Shown one piece after another: positions 26,519 to 36,670 of a DNA stretch of 64,000 nt. This stretch comes from Hyphomicrobiales bacterium (GTDB lineage: Bacteria > Pseudomonadota > Alphaproteobacteria > Rhizobiales > Beijerinckiaceae). Location: the NCBI GenBank assembly GCA_947454055.1, contig CANGIS010000007.1:1-64000 (forward strand). Reading direction: 5' to 3'. The notes beneath the pieces were generated by a model, which worked only from the letters and a program-made list of their open reading frames with translations, was not told where the DNA came from and ran no database searches. Each line of letters starts with the position of its first letter. Position 1 is the first letter of the stretch. The position numbers and the translations under genes are program-made.

Positions 26519-26962
26519 TCACCAGCTGCCGGTATTCGGCATCGAAATCCATGGCTCAGCCAGCGGCAAGGCGTCACCGCGCTGCAAAATCTCGAAGGAA
26601 ATACCGTCAGGCGATTTGATAAAGGCCATCCGGCCATCGCGCGGCGGCCGGTTGATGACCACGCCTTTATCCATCAAACTCTGGCAATATTCGTGGATAT
26701 TGTCGACCCGATAGGCTAAATGGCCGAAATTGCGCCCGCCCGTATAGTCGTGCTCGTCCCAATTATAGGTCAACTCCAACGCAGGGGCGCTATTGGTCTT
26801 GAAGGCTTCGACATCGCCCTCTGCAACGAGAAAAATCAGCGTAAAACGGCCCTTTTCATTCTCGTAACGGCGCACTTCGACGAGGCCCATTTTGTTGCAG
26901 TAAAAATCAAGCGATTGCTCGATATTGGCAATTCGCACCATCGTATGCAGATATTCCATCAT
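26519..26962 (-). CDS. gloA: Glyoxalase I / VOC-family lyase
   Basis: A 147-residue protein of two betaalphabetabetabeta modules. The four metal ligands expected of lactoylglutathione lyase are all visible: His in MEYLHTMVRI, Glu in ALELTYNWDEH, His in FGHLAYRV and Glu in ISFEILQ. It detoxifies methylglyoxal with glutathione. ATG 26962 has GGGGAGG 7 bases upstream. It is the first gene of the leftward cluster and is divergent from the cation exporter gene. Glutathione reductase is encoded elsewhere in the window. Confidence 0.92.
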   Translation of the reverse strand: MMEYLHTMVRIANIEQSLDFYCNKMGLVEVRRYENEKGRFTLIFLVAEGDVEAFKTNSAPALELTYNWDEHDYTGGRNFGHLAYRVDNIHEYCQSLMDKGVVINRPPRDGRMAFIKSPDGISFEILQRGDALPLAEPWISMPNTGSW

Positions 26963-27127
26963 CGTAAGGCCTCCCCAACTGTACACGCAACTTCAGGGCA
27001 CGATGGACGCGACGGACGAAGGTTGCAAGGCCTCTGTCATGATTTCGATGCCGTTTGGGTGCTACAAGCCATGGTTGACGTGCCCTGCTGCGGGGTCTAC
27101 GGCCTGATGCAACCAGAGGATTTAGCT

Positions 27128-28501
27128 ATGTCTGACGCCAAAGAAAATGCCGCGCTGTCTTCCATTGCAGCCAGCGTCGTCATCACACTTGGCAAAGGTG
27201 CTGCCGGACTGATGACCGGCTCCCTCGCCCTTTTGTCGGACGCCGCCCACAGCCTCTTGGACGTGGTGGCGACCACGATGACATGGCTTGCCATCCGAGC
27301 GGCCTCCAAGCCCGCCGATGAGGGTCACCATTATGGCCACGGAAAGGTCGAATCCATTGCGGCATTGGCTGAAACGGGCTTCCTTTTCCTGTTGTCGGGG
27401 GCGGTCGCCATCGAGGGTGTTCGTCGTTTGTGGGTAGAGCAATCGGTGGTCGTCGTGCACTGGTCAGCCATTGTTGTGCTTGTGATCTCGATCGCCATCG
27501 ATGCGTGGCGCTATGTCAATCTGACCCGCGTCGCGCGTGAGACGAACAGCGAGGCGCTGGCCGCCGATGCGCTGCATTTCTCGTCCGACCTTGTTAATTC
27601 CGTGCTGGTTTTGCTGGCTTTCGGCGCCGCCGCATGGGGCTACCCGCAGGCTGACGCTCTGGTGGCCATCGGGGTCGCGATTTTCATTGCGGTCGCCGGG
27701 TATCGCTTGGCCCGCCGGACGCTGGATACACTGCTCGACGCAGCGCCGGTGGGATACGCATCACAGATCCGCAAGATTGTGCGCGATGTTCCGGGCGTGG
27801 TCGATGTGGAGGATGTTCGTGCCCGACGGGCCGGATCCGATCTGTTCATCGATCTGGAGATCGGGGTTGCCCGCTCGATGCCGTTTGACCGGTTGGGCCT
27901 CTTGAAGGCCGCCATCGTCACCGCCATCCGCACGGCTTTTAGCGAAGCGCAGGTGACGGTTACCGCGACCCCCGTCACCCTGGATGAGGAAACCGTTTTG
28001 GAGCGCGTGATCCTGATCGCCGCCCGCCGCCGTTTACCGGTGCACCACGTCACAGTTCAGGAATTGTCGGGCACGCTTTCCGTCAGCCTTGATCTTGAAG
28101 TGGATGGGGGCTTGTCCCTTGGTGAAGCGCATACGATTGCCAGCCAGCTCGAAGCCGCGATCCGCGAAGAACTAGGGGCTGCAACCGAAGTCGAAACGCA
28201 TATCGAGCCGCTCGTTGTCTCGAGCCTTGTCGGGCGGGACGTGGCGGACGGCATGAAAACATCGGTCATCGAATCGCTGACCCGCCATGCGGAGCGAAGC
28301 AGGACGATCAGCGATGTACATAATATACGGGTGCGCGAAACTGGGCATGGACTGATCGTCAATTATCATTGCCGGGTCGATGCAACGCTTGATGTCACCA
28401 CGGTCCACGAGGTGGTTGATCGCCTTGAACATCAAGTTCGCAAGGATGTGCCGGACATTTTGAGAATCGTCAGTCACACCGAGCCACTGCGGAGCTTATA
28501 A
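27128..28501 (+). CDS. Cation diffusion facilitator with extended triple C-terminal domain
   Basis: Proton-coupled exporter of divalent metal, 457 residues, against about 300 for ordinary bacterial members. ATG 27128 has GAGG 8 bases upstream. Residues 1-205 hold six membrane helices. The transport site is of the zinc type, with His41 and Asp45 (AAHSLLD) and His150 and Asp154 (LHFSSD); a HHYGHGKVE loop lies between TM2 and TM3. Residues about 210-282, 287-362 and 373-454 look like three successive copies of the cytoplasmic dimerisation domain, each ending T-P or E-P-L. Zinc or iron is the likely cargo. Confidence 0.92.
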   Translation: MSDAKENAALSSIAASVVITLGKGAAGLMTGSLALLSDAAHSLLDVVATTMTWLAIRAASKPADEGHHYGHGKVESIAALAETGFLFLLSGAVAIEGVRRLWVEQSVVVVHWSAIVVLVISIAIDAWRYVNLTRVARETNSEALAADALHFSSDLVNSVLVLLAFGAAAWGYPQADALVAIGVAIFIAVAGYRLARRTLDTLLDAAPVGYASQIRKIVRDVPGVVDVEDVRARRAGSDLFIDLEIGVARSMPFDRLGLLKAAIVTAIRTAFSEAQVTVTATPVTLDEETVLERVILIAARRRLPVHHVTVQELSGTLSVSLDLEVDGGLSLGEAHTIASQLEAAIREELGAATEVETHIEPLVVSSLVGRDVADGMKTSVIESLTRHAERSRTISDVHNIRVRETGHGLIVNYHCRVDATLDVTTVHEVVDRLEHQVRKDVPDILRIVSHTEPLRSL

Positions 28502-28549
28502 AGGTAAACGTCCCACACTCGACGAATACGATACAAAGGCGGTATAGGC

Positions 28550-31222
28550 TTGGCTACATTTCCTGTCGCCGAAAGCACGTTTACCATGGGCACCGATTCC
28601 GACCGCGTCATCCGCCTCGCCGAATACACCGCACCCGCCTGGCTGATCGAAACCGTGCATCTCGATGCGACACTCGATGACACACGAACGCGCGTCATTG
28701 CCACCTTGCACATCAAGCCCAATTCACAATCAGCAGGCGGCCCGCTGGTATTGGATGGCGATGATTTGGTGCTTGAAAGCATCGCGCTCGATGGTGTCGT
28801 TCTCCCGACATCGGCCTGCACGATTGATCGCCGCACGCTGACCTTGACCCATACGCCCCAGCGGCCCTTCAAACTGACCATCGTGACGTTGCTCGATCCG
28901 GCTGCGAATACGCAGCTGATGGGGCTATACCGTTCCTCCGGCAATTATTGCACGCAATGCGAGGCGGAAGGCTTTCGCCGGATTACGTTCTTCCTCGATC
29001 GTCCGGATGTGATGGCGGTGTTCACGACGCGGATTGTCGCCAAAAAAGACGAGGCTCCGGTTCTGCTCGGCAACGGCAACAGGGTTGAAGCCGGCGACCT
29101 GCCCGACGGCTGGCATTATGCGGTCTGGCACGACCCCCACCCGAAGCCGGCCTATCTCTTCGCGCTGGTCGGCGGCAGGCTTGGTAAAGTCGGGGGCTCT
29201 TTTACCACGCGGTCAGGCCGGAAAGTGGAACTGGGCATCTATGTCGAAAGCGGCAAGGAAAATCGCGCCGGCTACGCGCTTGATGCGTTGATCCGCTCGA
29301 TGCGCTGGGACGAGGAAGCTTTTGGCTGCGAATATGATCTGGATGTGTTCAACATCGTTGCCGTGTCCGATTTCAATATGGGCGCGATGGAGAACAAAGG
29401 TCTCAACATCTTCAACGACAAATATGTTCTGGCCAGTCCGGAGACAGCGACGGACGCGGATTATGCCAATATCGAAGCCATTATTGCGCATGAATATTTC
29501 CACAACTGGACCGGCAACCGCATCACCTGCCGCGATTGGTTCCAGCTTTGCCTGAAGGAAGGCCTAACGGTTTTCCGCGATCAGGAATTCAGCGCCGATC
29601 AACGCTCGCGCTCGGTCAAGCGAATCGCCGATGTACGCACCCTGCGCTCGCAACAATTTTCCGAAGATGCCGGCCCTCTAGCCCATCCGGTGCGGCCTTA
29701 TGAATATCGCGAGATCAATAATTTCTACACGCCGACGGTCTATGAGAAAGGCGCCGAACTGATCCGCATGCTCAAGATTCTGCTTGGCGCCGATCTGTTC
29801 CGGCAAGGCATGGACCTTTATCTGTCGCGCTGTGACGGAACAGCGGCCACGATCGAGGAATTCATCAGCTGCTTTGCCGATGCCAGCGGTCGCGATCTCG
29901 GCCATTTTGCCCAATGGTATGGGCAAGCGGGCACCCCCCATGTTTCAATCACGGAATCCTTTGACCCCGCCGGCGGACACTACCGGATCCGGTTCACCCA
30001 AGCCACACCGGCAACGCCGGGGCAACCCGTCAAGCAGGCCATGGTGATCCCCCTTGCGTTGGCCTTTTTTGATACCGAGGGTCGGGAATTATCGTTGAGC
30101 CCGTCGACAGGCGTCATCGAGAACGGCGTTTTTGTCCTCGACGGCGAAAAAGCCGAACTGGCCTTCGATCAGGTACCGGCCAAACCGATCTTGTCAGCCC
30201 TTCGCGGCTTCTCCGCTCCGGTTGTGCTGGACGCCGAAACCACCGACGAGGAAAGGCTGGTATTGCTGGCCCATGACACCGACCCGTTCAACCGCTGGCA
30301 GGCGGCGCAGGGTTACGCGATGAAATTGTTAAAGGTAGGTGCCCTCGCCGCGCGAAACGGTCAGGCCTTGCACTTTGACCCGCGCTTTGCCGAAGGCCTC
30401 GCCCTTATTCTGCAGGGCGATGACCACGCCTTTATGGCCCAGATTCTGGCTTTGCCCAGCGAGAACGATGTTGCCCGTGAACTTGGCACCGATGTCGATC
30501 CGGATGCCGTCCACGCGGCCCGTCTGGGCTTCAGACGCGCCATCGGATTGCAGCTCGGCACGCAGCTCGAAGCCTTGTGCATGGCCTTGGCCTCCAGAGA
30601 AAGTTTTCGCCCCGATGCACAAAGCGCCGGTAGCCGCGCGCTTCGCAACGGGGCGCTTGATCTGCTGGCGATGGGTATGCCGACCATCGGCCTTGGTCTG
30701 GCGGAACAGCAATATCATTCGGCCGACAATATGACGGACCGGTTTGCGGCTCTTTCCATTCTGGCCCAGCATCGCGGTGCTGCGCGTGAAGCAGCGCTCG
30801 ATCATTTCGGACAAGCGTTTGGCCAAGATCCGCTTGTGCTCGACAAATGGTTTTCACTGCAGGCCTCGATCGCAGAAATTGAAACGCTCGATCGTATCCA
30901 AAGGCTCATGAACCATCCGGGATTTTCAATGAAAAACCCCAATCGGTTACGCGCTTTGATCGGAACATTTGCGGCGGGTAACCCGTCCCAGTTCAACCGC
31001 GCCGATGGGGCGGGATACGATCTCGTCTCAAGGATCATTATTGAAACCGATCGCTCAAACCCGCAAGTCGCTGCCCGCATCTTGGGAGCGTTCAAATCCT
31101 GGCGTACGCTTGAGATGGGGCGCAAGATGCTGGCCGAAAGGGCCCTGCGCAACATTGCGGATCAAGTGCCGCTTTCGCTCGATGTGCTGGATATCGTGAC
31201 CCGAACACTGGCGCAAAATTAA
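28550..31222 (+). CDS. pepN: Aminopeptidase N (M1 family)
   Basis: An 890-residue cytoplasmic zinc aminopeptidase that removes N-terminal residues from peptides. The exopeptidase motif GAMEN begins at residue 278. The zinc site is HEYFH at about 314 with the distal glutamate in KEGLTVFRDQEF. The N-terminal beta domain and C-terminal helical superhelix (including FNRWQAAQGYAMKLL) match the Escherichia coli PepN subfamily in length. TTG 28550 follows AAAGGCGG; ATG 28586 twelve codons later is the alternative. It stands alone between the CDF gene and the sensor kinase. Confidence 0.95.
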   Translation: MATFPVAESTFTMGTDSDRVIRLAEYTAPAWLIETVHLDATLDDTRTRVIATLHIKPNSQSAGGPLVLDGDDLVLESIALDGVVLPTSACTIDRRTLTLTHTPQRPFKLTIVTLLDPAANTQLMGLYRSSGNYCTQCEAEGFRRITFFLDRPDVMAVFTTRIVAKKDEAPVLLGNGNRVEAGDLPDGWHYAVWHDPHPKPAYLFALVGGRLGKVGGSFTTRSGRKVELGIYVESGKENRAGYALDALIRSMRWDEEAFGCEYDLDVFNIVAVSDFNMGAMENKGLNIFNDKYVLASPETATDADYANIEAIIAHEYFHNWTGNRITCRDWFQLCLKEGLTVFRDQEFSADQRSRSVKRIADVRTLRSQQFSEDAGPLAHPVRPYEYREINNFYTPTVYEKGAELIRMLKILLGADLFRQGMDLYLSRCDGTAATIEEFISCFADASGRDLGHFAQWYGQAGTPHVSITESFDPAGGHYRIRFTQATPATPGQPVKQAMVIPLALAFFDTEGRELSLSPSTGVIENGVFVLDGEKAELAFDQVPAKPILSALRGFSAPVVLDAETTDEERLVLLAHDTDPFNRWQAAQGYAMKLLKVGALAARNGQALHFDPRFAEGLALILQGDDHAFMAQILALPSENDVARELGTDVDPDAVHAARLGFRRAIGLQLGTQLEALCMALASRESFRPDAQSAGSRALRNGALDLLAMGMPTIGLGLAEQQYHSADNMTDRFAALSILAQHRGAAREAALDHFGQAFGQDPLVLDKWFSLQASIAEIETLDRIQRLMNHPGFSMKNPNRLRALIGTFAAGNPSQFNRADGAGYDLVSRIIIETDRSNPQVAARILGAFKSWRTLEMGRKMLAERALRNIADQVPLSLDVLDIVTRTLAQN

Positions 31223-31404
31223 CCTTTTGATTCAATTTTCTAGCCTCGAGGGTGCCCCCAGATTCAGGAGCTAAAAAAATATTTCGCAAGACTTTCTTAA
31301 TCTCTAGACAAATCAGTCGAACACGATTCTTATCGCATCGATTCGGGCGGCTGGGGGCAGCAAGTCCACTCTAAGTTCAGACGGATAAACCCAAGAGGTT
31401 ATTG

Positions 31405-33699
31405 ATGGCGCGCGTGCACGCGGCCAGCACGCGCTCGCGTGCGGCCACGATTCAGGGAATGGCTCGCTCGGTGGCACATCCGGCCTATGCCCGGATCATC
31501 GCAGCCGAACCTTGGCTTCGTAAACTGGTGCCTGTTCTGGTCGCTATTTTCGTTGTCGTGCTCGGCGCGTTCGCCTGGCTCGAGATTCAGGCCTCGCAAA
31601 GCGATGCGTTGGCGGCGATGGCCGAAGAGGTCGAGCTTGTTACCTCGCTATCGCGCGGCGAGATCGCCCGCCTGATCGACGAGCGCGGACCATCCAATAT
31701 CGGTAACCCGCAAGCTTTGCTGATGGCAGCCGTTCCAGCCCGTCTGTTGACCCATGGCCGCATCGTTGCGATGACCGATGCCAACGGCCTTATCAAAGCT
31801 GTTGTTCCCGCCGATTCCGAGATGCCGGACATTCCCGCCGGCATTGATCAAATGGCGCAAGGCGACCTTGCGGCACTCTCGACGATCACGCAAAAAAATG
31901 GCGGCCGTGCCATTCTGGCCATGACACGCCTACCCGCGCCTTTAGGAGAACTGGCGATTGTCGCGCCGATGGACACGGGGCTTTCACTGTGGCGTAACCG
32001 CATCGCGTCCATGCTCACGATGCTCGGCGCAGCCATGCTTGCTATTTTGGGATTGGGCCTTGCCTATTTCTGGCAGGCTTTTCGGGTGCGCCAGTCCGAC
32101 GCCATCGTCGATAAAGTTCGCGAGCGGCTTGATCTGGCGCTTAATCGGGGACGTTGCGGGTTGTGGGATTGGGATATTGCGCGCGGTGCAATTTACTGGT
32201 CCGACTCGATGTACGAAATGCTGGGCCTTGAGCGGCAAGCCGAGTTCATGTCGTTCGGCGAAGTGAATGGCCGGGTCCATCCGGAGGATCGCGATCTCTA
32301 TGCCTTAGCCGATCAACTGGCCGCCGAGCGCACCAACACGGTCGATCATGCGTTCCGGATTCTGGATGCCAAGGGCGAATGGGTTTGGGTGCGTGCCCGT
32401 GCCGAGCTTATTCACGATGAGGCGACACAATCGGCCCATCTGGTCGGCATCGTCGTGGATATTTCCGAACAAAGGCGGACAGCCGCTGAAAATGCCGTCG
32501 CCGATTTGCGGTTGCGCGATGCGATTGAGACGATCGGAGAGGCCTTTGTGCTCTGGGATGCCGATAATCGGCTCGTGATGTGCAATTCAAAATTCCAGCA
32601 TCTGCACGATTTACCGTCCGAACTGGTGCATCGCGGCACCCCGTACGAGGCGCTCAAACCCTATCTCGCCCACTTCATTGCTCAAGCCCGCCGCGAGCAG
32701 CTGAGCCATGACGAGGGAGATGCCAAATCCTACGAAATGCTCCTGCCGGAAGGGCGCTGGCTTCAGGTCAATGAACGCCGCACCAAGGATGGCGGCTATG
32801 TCTCGGTTGGCACCGACATCACCGCGCTCAAAACCGAAGAACAGCGTTTCCAGGAATCGGAACGGAAATTGACCGCAACCATTTCCGATCTCCACCGCTC
32901 GCGCTTGACCCTGGAAACCCAGGCCGAACAATTGTCGCGCCTTGCCGAGCGCTATCTCGAGCAAAAGGCCGAGGCAGAAACCGCCAACCACGCGAAAAGC
33001 GAATTTCTCGCCAAAATGAGCCATGAACTCCGCACCCCGCTCAACGCCATTCTCGGCTTCGCCGAAATCATGGACGCGCAGATTTATGGCCCGCTGGGTC
33101 ATCCGAAATATAAAGACTACAGCCATGATATTTCACGCAGCGGCCAGGCCCTGCTAACCATCATTGCGGATATTCTCGATATGGCTGAACTCGAGGCCGG
33201 TCGTATTAAAATCGAAAAGCGACCGATTATCCTGAACACCATCGCTGAGGAAACCATCGAGAAACTGCATGCGGAAGCCGCCGCAAAATCGCAACGGATC
33301 GTGGCCAATCTTTCGGCAGAAACGCCTCTTCTGGCCGATCAACGGGCCATCGAGCGCATTCTTGCCCACCTCGTCCACAATGCCGTGAAATTCACGCCAG
33401 AGGGTGGCCGGATTACGGTGACGACGCGTGAGGTTTCCGGAGCCGTCAATATCTATGTCGAAGACAATGGAATTGGCATTCCCAAGGAGGCGTTGGCGAA
33501 GCTCGGTCGGCCTTTCGAATGGGTCGATCTGGATGCCAAAAAGCCGACCGAAGGTGCCGGTCTCGGCTTGGCGATTGCGCGCTCTTTTGCCGAACTGCAT
33601 GGCGGCACGCTTACCATCCGATCAACCGAGGGATCGGGGACGACGGTGTTGGTTCGACTGCCCATCCGCGCGGGCCCGTTGCTGGAGCAGGCCGCCTAA
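31405..33699 (+). CDS. PleC/PdhS-like PAS sensor histidine kinase
   Basis: A 764-residue membrane sensor kinase starting at ATG 31405 with AAGAGG 6 bases upstream. It has TM helices near residues 42-62 and 198-222 around a ~135-residue periplasmic region. Two PAS domains follow (about 245-360, [18 protein letters not shown], and about 370-480), then a coiled coil (485-535), HisKA with phospho-acceptor His540 ([16 protein letters not shown]) and an HATPase_c domain ([21 protein letters not shown]). HisKA residues through [13 protein letters not shown] resemble the PleC/DivJ/PdhS group, which acts on DivK-type regulators of the alphaproteobacterial cell cycle. No response regulator is adjacent, which is also typical. 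Confidence 0.88.
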   Translation: MARVHAASTRSRAATIQGMARSVAHPAYARIIAAEPWLRKLVPVLVAIFVVVLGAFAWLEIQASQSDALAAMAEEVELVTSLSRGEIARLIDERGPSNIGNPQALLMAAVPARLLTHGRIVAMTDANGLIKAVVPADSEMPDIPAGIDQMAQGDLAALSTITQKNGGRAILAMTRLPAPLGELAIVAPMDTGLSLWRNRIASMLTMLGAAMLAILGLGLAYFWQAFRVRQSDAIVDKVRERLDLALNRGRCGLWDWDIARGAIYWSDSMYEMLGLERQAEFMSFGEVNGRVHPEDRDLYALADQLAAERTNTVDHAFRILDAKGEWVWVRARAELIHDEATQSAHLVGIVVDISEQRRTAAENAVADLRLRDAIETIGEAFVLWDADNRLVMCNSKFQHLHDLPSELVHRGTPYEALKPYLAHFIAQARREQLSHDEGDAKSYEMLLPEGRWLQVNERRTKDGGYVSVGTDITALKTEEQRFQESERKLTATISDLHRSRLTLETQAEQLSRLAERYLEQKAEAETANHAKSEFLAKMSHELRTPLNAILGFAEIMDAQIYGPLGHPKYKDYSHDISRSGQALLTIIADILDMAELEAGRIKIEKRPIILNTIAEETIEKLHAEAAAKSQRIVANLSAETPLLADQRAIERILAHLVHNAVKFTPEGGRITVTTREVSGAVNIYVEDNGIGIPKEALAKLGRPFEWVDLDAKKPTEGAGLGLAIARSFAELHGGTLTIRSTEGSGTTVLVRLPIRAGPLLEQAA

Positions 33700-33727
33700 T
33701 CTGACGGATCAGCCAAGGCTCAAGCGT

Positions 33728-36670
33728 TCAACGGCCCAGCCGCCGATTAAATATGGCCCGAATCTTCGCTTGAACATCCTTGAGGTGGGAATCAAGCAGT
33801 TTGAAATCGGGCAATCCGGCGAGGCTCGCCAACCGCTTCAAAAAATTGCGATCGGCCGCCTTCGGATCGAACTCGCCGGACACCATGGTGCGCTGCCACT
33901 GCATCAGATCGCGCATCAGGTTATACCCGTCCAAAAGGCTGGCCACATCGTCCTGCTCCATCAGTCCTTCATCGCGGGCGGCTGATAGAATGGCGGCGGT
34001 ATTTTGAAGGGCCAGCGAAGGGTGACTTTGGGCCTCACTCAGCACCAAAGTCTGGGCAATAAATTCAATATCCATCAACCCGCCGCGGGCCAGTTTGAGA
34101 TCCCACGGATCAGACTCGCCCTTTTCTTTAGCGATCAGGGCGCGCATATCGGCGGCATCCTCTGCCACCTTGGCTTGAAGACGAACGCGGGAAACAATCG
34201 TCCGCAATTCGTCTGATACTTCTTGCATGAATTCGGGCTGGCCCGCGACGGGCCGTGCCCGAACCAAAGCGAGATGTTCCCATGTCTCGGCTTCACCATG
34301 GGTATGGTAATCCATAAAACTGCGATATTGGGTCGCGGCCGGCCCCTTATTGCCCGACGGGCGCAATCGCATATCGACGGCATAGAGCATGCCCCGCCGT
34401 GTCGGTACCGTCAGCGCGCTGATCAGACGCTGAGTCAGCCGCCCGTAATAGACAACAGGATCAAGCGGCCTTGCTCCATCACTCTCCCCTTTGTCGGGAT
34501 CAAAATCATAGAGCATGACGAGATCAAGATCGGAAGTGGCCGTCATCTCGCGTGACCCCAGCCGCCCCATGCCGAGCACGGCCATGCGCCCCCCTTTGAC
34601 GCGGCCGTGATCGACCACAAAGCGGCGTTCCACCTCGGCCAGCGTTATCCGGATCAAGGCTTCGGCCAGGGTCGAATAGGCCTCGCCCGCCATTGCGGGC
34701 GACAAGACATCGGAGAGCATGCGAACGCCGACCAGAAACATCTCGTGCTGGCCCGTCTCACGCAGGCGGTCGAGAAAATCCTCAATCTGATCGTGCTGGC
34801 CGATGGCCGATGAAATGCGATCCATCAATTGCGGCAGAAGGGGGAAAGGTTCAACGAAAGCCGGGTCAATAATGGCATCGAGCAGATGGGGCCGATGGGC
34901 GACAATATCGGCAAGCCGTGGCGCTGAGCCCAATATATCCGCAAACAAGGCCAGAATAGGCCGGTGTTCGCGTAAAATCGCAAAGAGCTCGACGGCGGCT
35001 GGCATCCCGCCGAGAACCCGATCAAAGGTCGCCAGCGCACCATCAGGATCGGCACTTTTACCAAAGGCTTGCAGCATGGAAGGAACAAGCTCGGTCAGCA
35101 CTTCGCGGGCGCGCGGACTGGTGACCGCACTGCGCCGGCCAAAGTGCCATCCCCTGACGGTTTCCGTCGCCTTTTCAGGCTCGGTGAAGCCCATGCGCCG
35201 CAGGGTATCAATCGTATCAGGATCGTCGACCGTACCTGTGAAAACGAGGCTTCCCTCCCCCGCTGCTAGATCTGCCCCTTCCTCGAACAGTCGGGCATAA
35301 TGCCGCTCGACGAGGCGCGCCATCCGCGTGAGTGCTTTTGAAAAAGCCCCGATCCCCGAATAGCCACAAAACCGTGAAAAGCTTTTCAACTCCTCCTCGT
35401 CGACCGGCAAGCGTTGGGTCTGTTCGTCGGCCACCATTTGCAGCCGGTGCTCGATGCCGCGCAAAAAGCGATAGGCCTCGGTCAGATCATCGCGCGCGTC
35501 CGCCGAGATCCAGCCATCGGCATGCAGGGCCACCAGCATATCCAGCGTTCGACGACCACGAAGCGCGAGCCGGCGGCCACCAAAAACAAGCTGCTGCGTT
35601 TGAACAAAAAATTCGACTTCCCGAATACCACCCCGACCCAGCTTGATGTCGTGGCCGGCCACCGCAATGGCCTCATGGCCACGAACCGCATGAATTTGCC
35701 GCTTCATCGCATGGATGTCCGCAATGGCGGCAAAGTCGAAATATTTTCGCCAGATAAAGGGAACCAGATCGACAAGAAATGCCTCGCCCACCGCCATGTC
35801 GCCGGCAACGGGGCGCGCCTTGATCAATGCCGCCCGCTCCCAATTTTGCCCGACGCTTTCGTAATAGGCAAAAGCCGAGGCCACCGATATCGCAACCGGC
35901 GTGGAGGCTGGATCGGGGCGAAGCCTGAGGTCAACGCGGAAGACATAGCCATCCGCCGTCCGCTGATCGATCAGGCGAACGATGGATTTGACCATGCGAA
36001 CAAAAAGCGGGCCGGGCTCGACCCCGTCGGCGAGCGGTGCCCGTTCCGGATCGTAAAGCACGACAATATCAATATCCGACGAATAATTCAGCTCACCCGC
36101 GCCGTGTTTGCCGAGGGCCAAAATCACCAGTCCACACGAGAACGGTTCCGCATCCGTGTTTGAAACCAACAATGTTCCGCGTGCAATTTCTTCTTGCGTG
36201 ACGAAGGCCAATGCGGCTTGAAGGGTTGAATCCGCGAACAGGCTCAAAGCCTGTGTTACCCGTTCGACTGACCAGACACCGCCCAAATCCGCCAGCGCGA
36301 TCAAGAGCGCGGCTTCCTGCTTGATGAGCCGCAGGGCCCGCATAACGGCCGCTTCGTCACCCGCATGGCTTTTCGGGATCAGGAGGCATTCAGCAATCAA
36401 GGCGTCAAAACGTTGATCGGGTGCGACCTCCAGCAACCCTATCAAACGGGCCGGACTTTGCAGCACAAGCCGCCATAGATAAGGCGACTGACTGGCAATA
36501 CCGAGGATCACATCCGCAACCGTCGGGTTGATTTCCAAGAGCCGATGCAGGTCAGCCTCTTGCCCGTCTTGGAGAGCTTTTTCGGAAAGGGCTGCCAGTT
36601 TCAGGCGGGCGGCCTTCAGCTCGCTGGGTTTGGGCGTGTTGCGGATAAGGGAAGCGAGAGGTGCCGTCAT
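33728..36670 (-). CDS. glnE: Glutamine synthetase adenylyltransferase/deadenylyltransferase
   Basis: Bifunctional 980-residue enzyme that switches glutamine synthetase off by adenylylation and on by deadenylylation in response to PII and glutamine. Two nucleotidyltransferase domains are visible: the N-terminal deadenylylase with KHGAGELNYSSDIDIVVLYD and the C-terminal adenylylase with GMGRLGSREMTATSDLDLVM. Each is followed by a helical GlnD-PII-uridylyltransferase-like domain. Its ATG overlaps the stop of the upstream histidine kinase gene by 4 bases, so regulator, kinase and glnE look like one operon. Confidence 0.97.
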   Translation of the reverse strand: MTAPLASLIRNTPKPSELKAARLKLAALSEKALQDGQEADLHRLLEINPTVADVILGIASQSPYLWRLVLQSPARLIGLLEVAPDQRFDALIAECLLIPKSHAGDEAAVMRALRLIKQEAALLIALADLGGVWSVERVTQALSLFADSTLQAALAFVTQEEIARGTLLVSNTDAEPFSCGLVILALGKHGAGELNYSSDIDIVVLYDPERAPLADGVEPGPLFVRMVKSIVRLIDQRTADGYVFRVDLRLRPDPASTPVAISVASAFAYYESVGQNWERAALIKARPVAGDMAVGEAFLVDLVPFIWRKYFDFAAIADIHAMKRQIHAVRGHEAIAVAGHDIKLGRGGIREVEFFVQTQQLVFGGRRLALRGRRTLDMLVALHADGWISADARDDLTEAYRFLRGIEHRLQMVADEQTQRLPVDEEELKSFSRFCGYSGIGAFSKALTRMARLVERHYARLFEEGADLAAGEGSLVFTGTVDDPDTIDTLRRMGFTEPEKATETVRGWHFGRRSAVTSPRAREVLTELVPSMLQAFGKSADPDGALATFDRVLGGMPAAVELFAILREHRPILALFADILGSAPRLADIVAHRPHLLDAIIDPAFVEPFPLLPQLMDRISSAIGQHDQIEDFLDRLRETGQHEMFLVGVRMLSDVLSPAMAGEAYSTLAEALIRITLAEVERRFVVDHGRVKGGRMAVLGMGRLGSREMTATSDLDLVMLYDFDPDKGESDGARPLDPVVYYGRLTQRLISALTVPTRRGMLYAVDMRLRPSGNKGPAATQYRSFMDYHTHGEAETWEHLALVRARPVAGQPEFMQEVSDELRTIVSRVRLQAKVAEDAADMRALIAKEKGESDPWDLKLARGGLMDIEFIAQTLVLSEAQSHPSLALQNTAAILSAARDEGLMEQDDVASLLDGYNLMRDLMQWQRTMVSGEFDPKAADRNFLKRLASLAGLPDFKLLDSHLKDVQAKIRAIFNRRLGR

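Noticed and set aside
26720-27127. N-terminal extension of the cation exporter over gloA
   Set aside because: The extra 136 codons are antisense to gloA, and the real ATG 27128 has a GAGG at good spacing.
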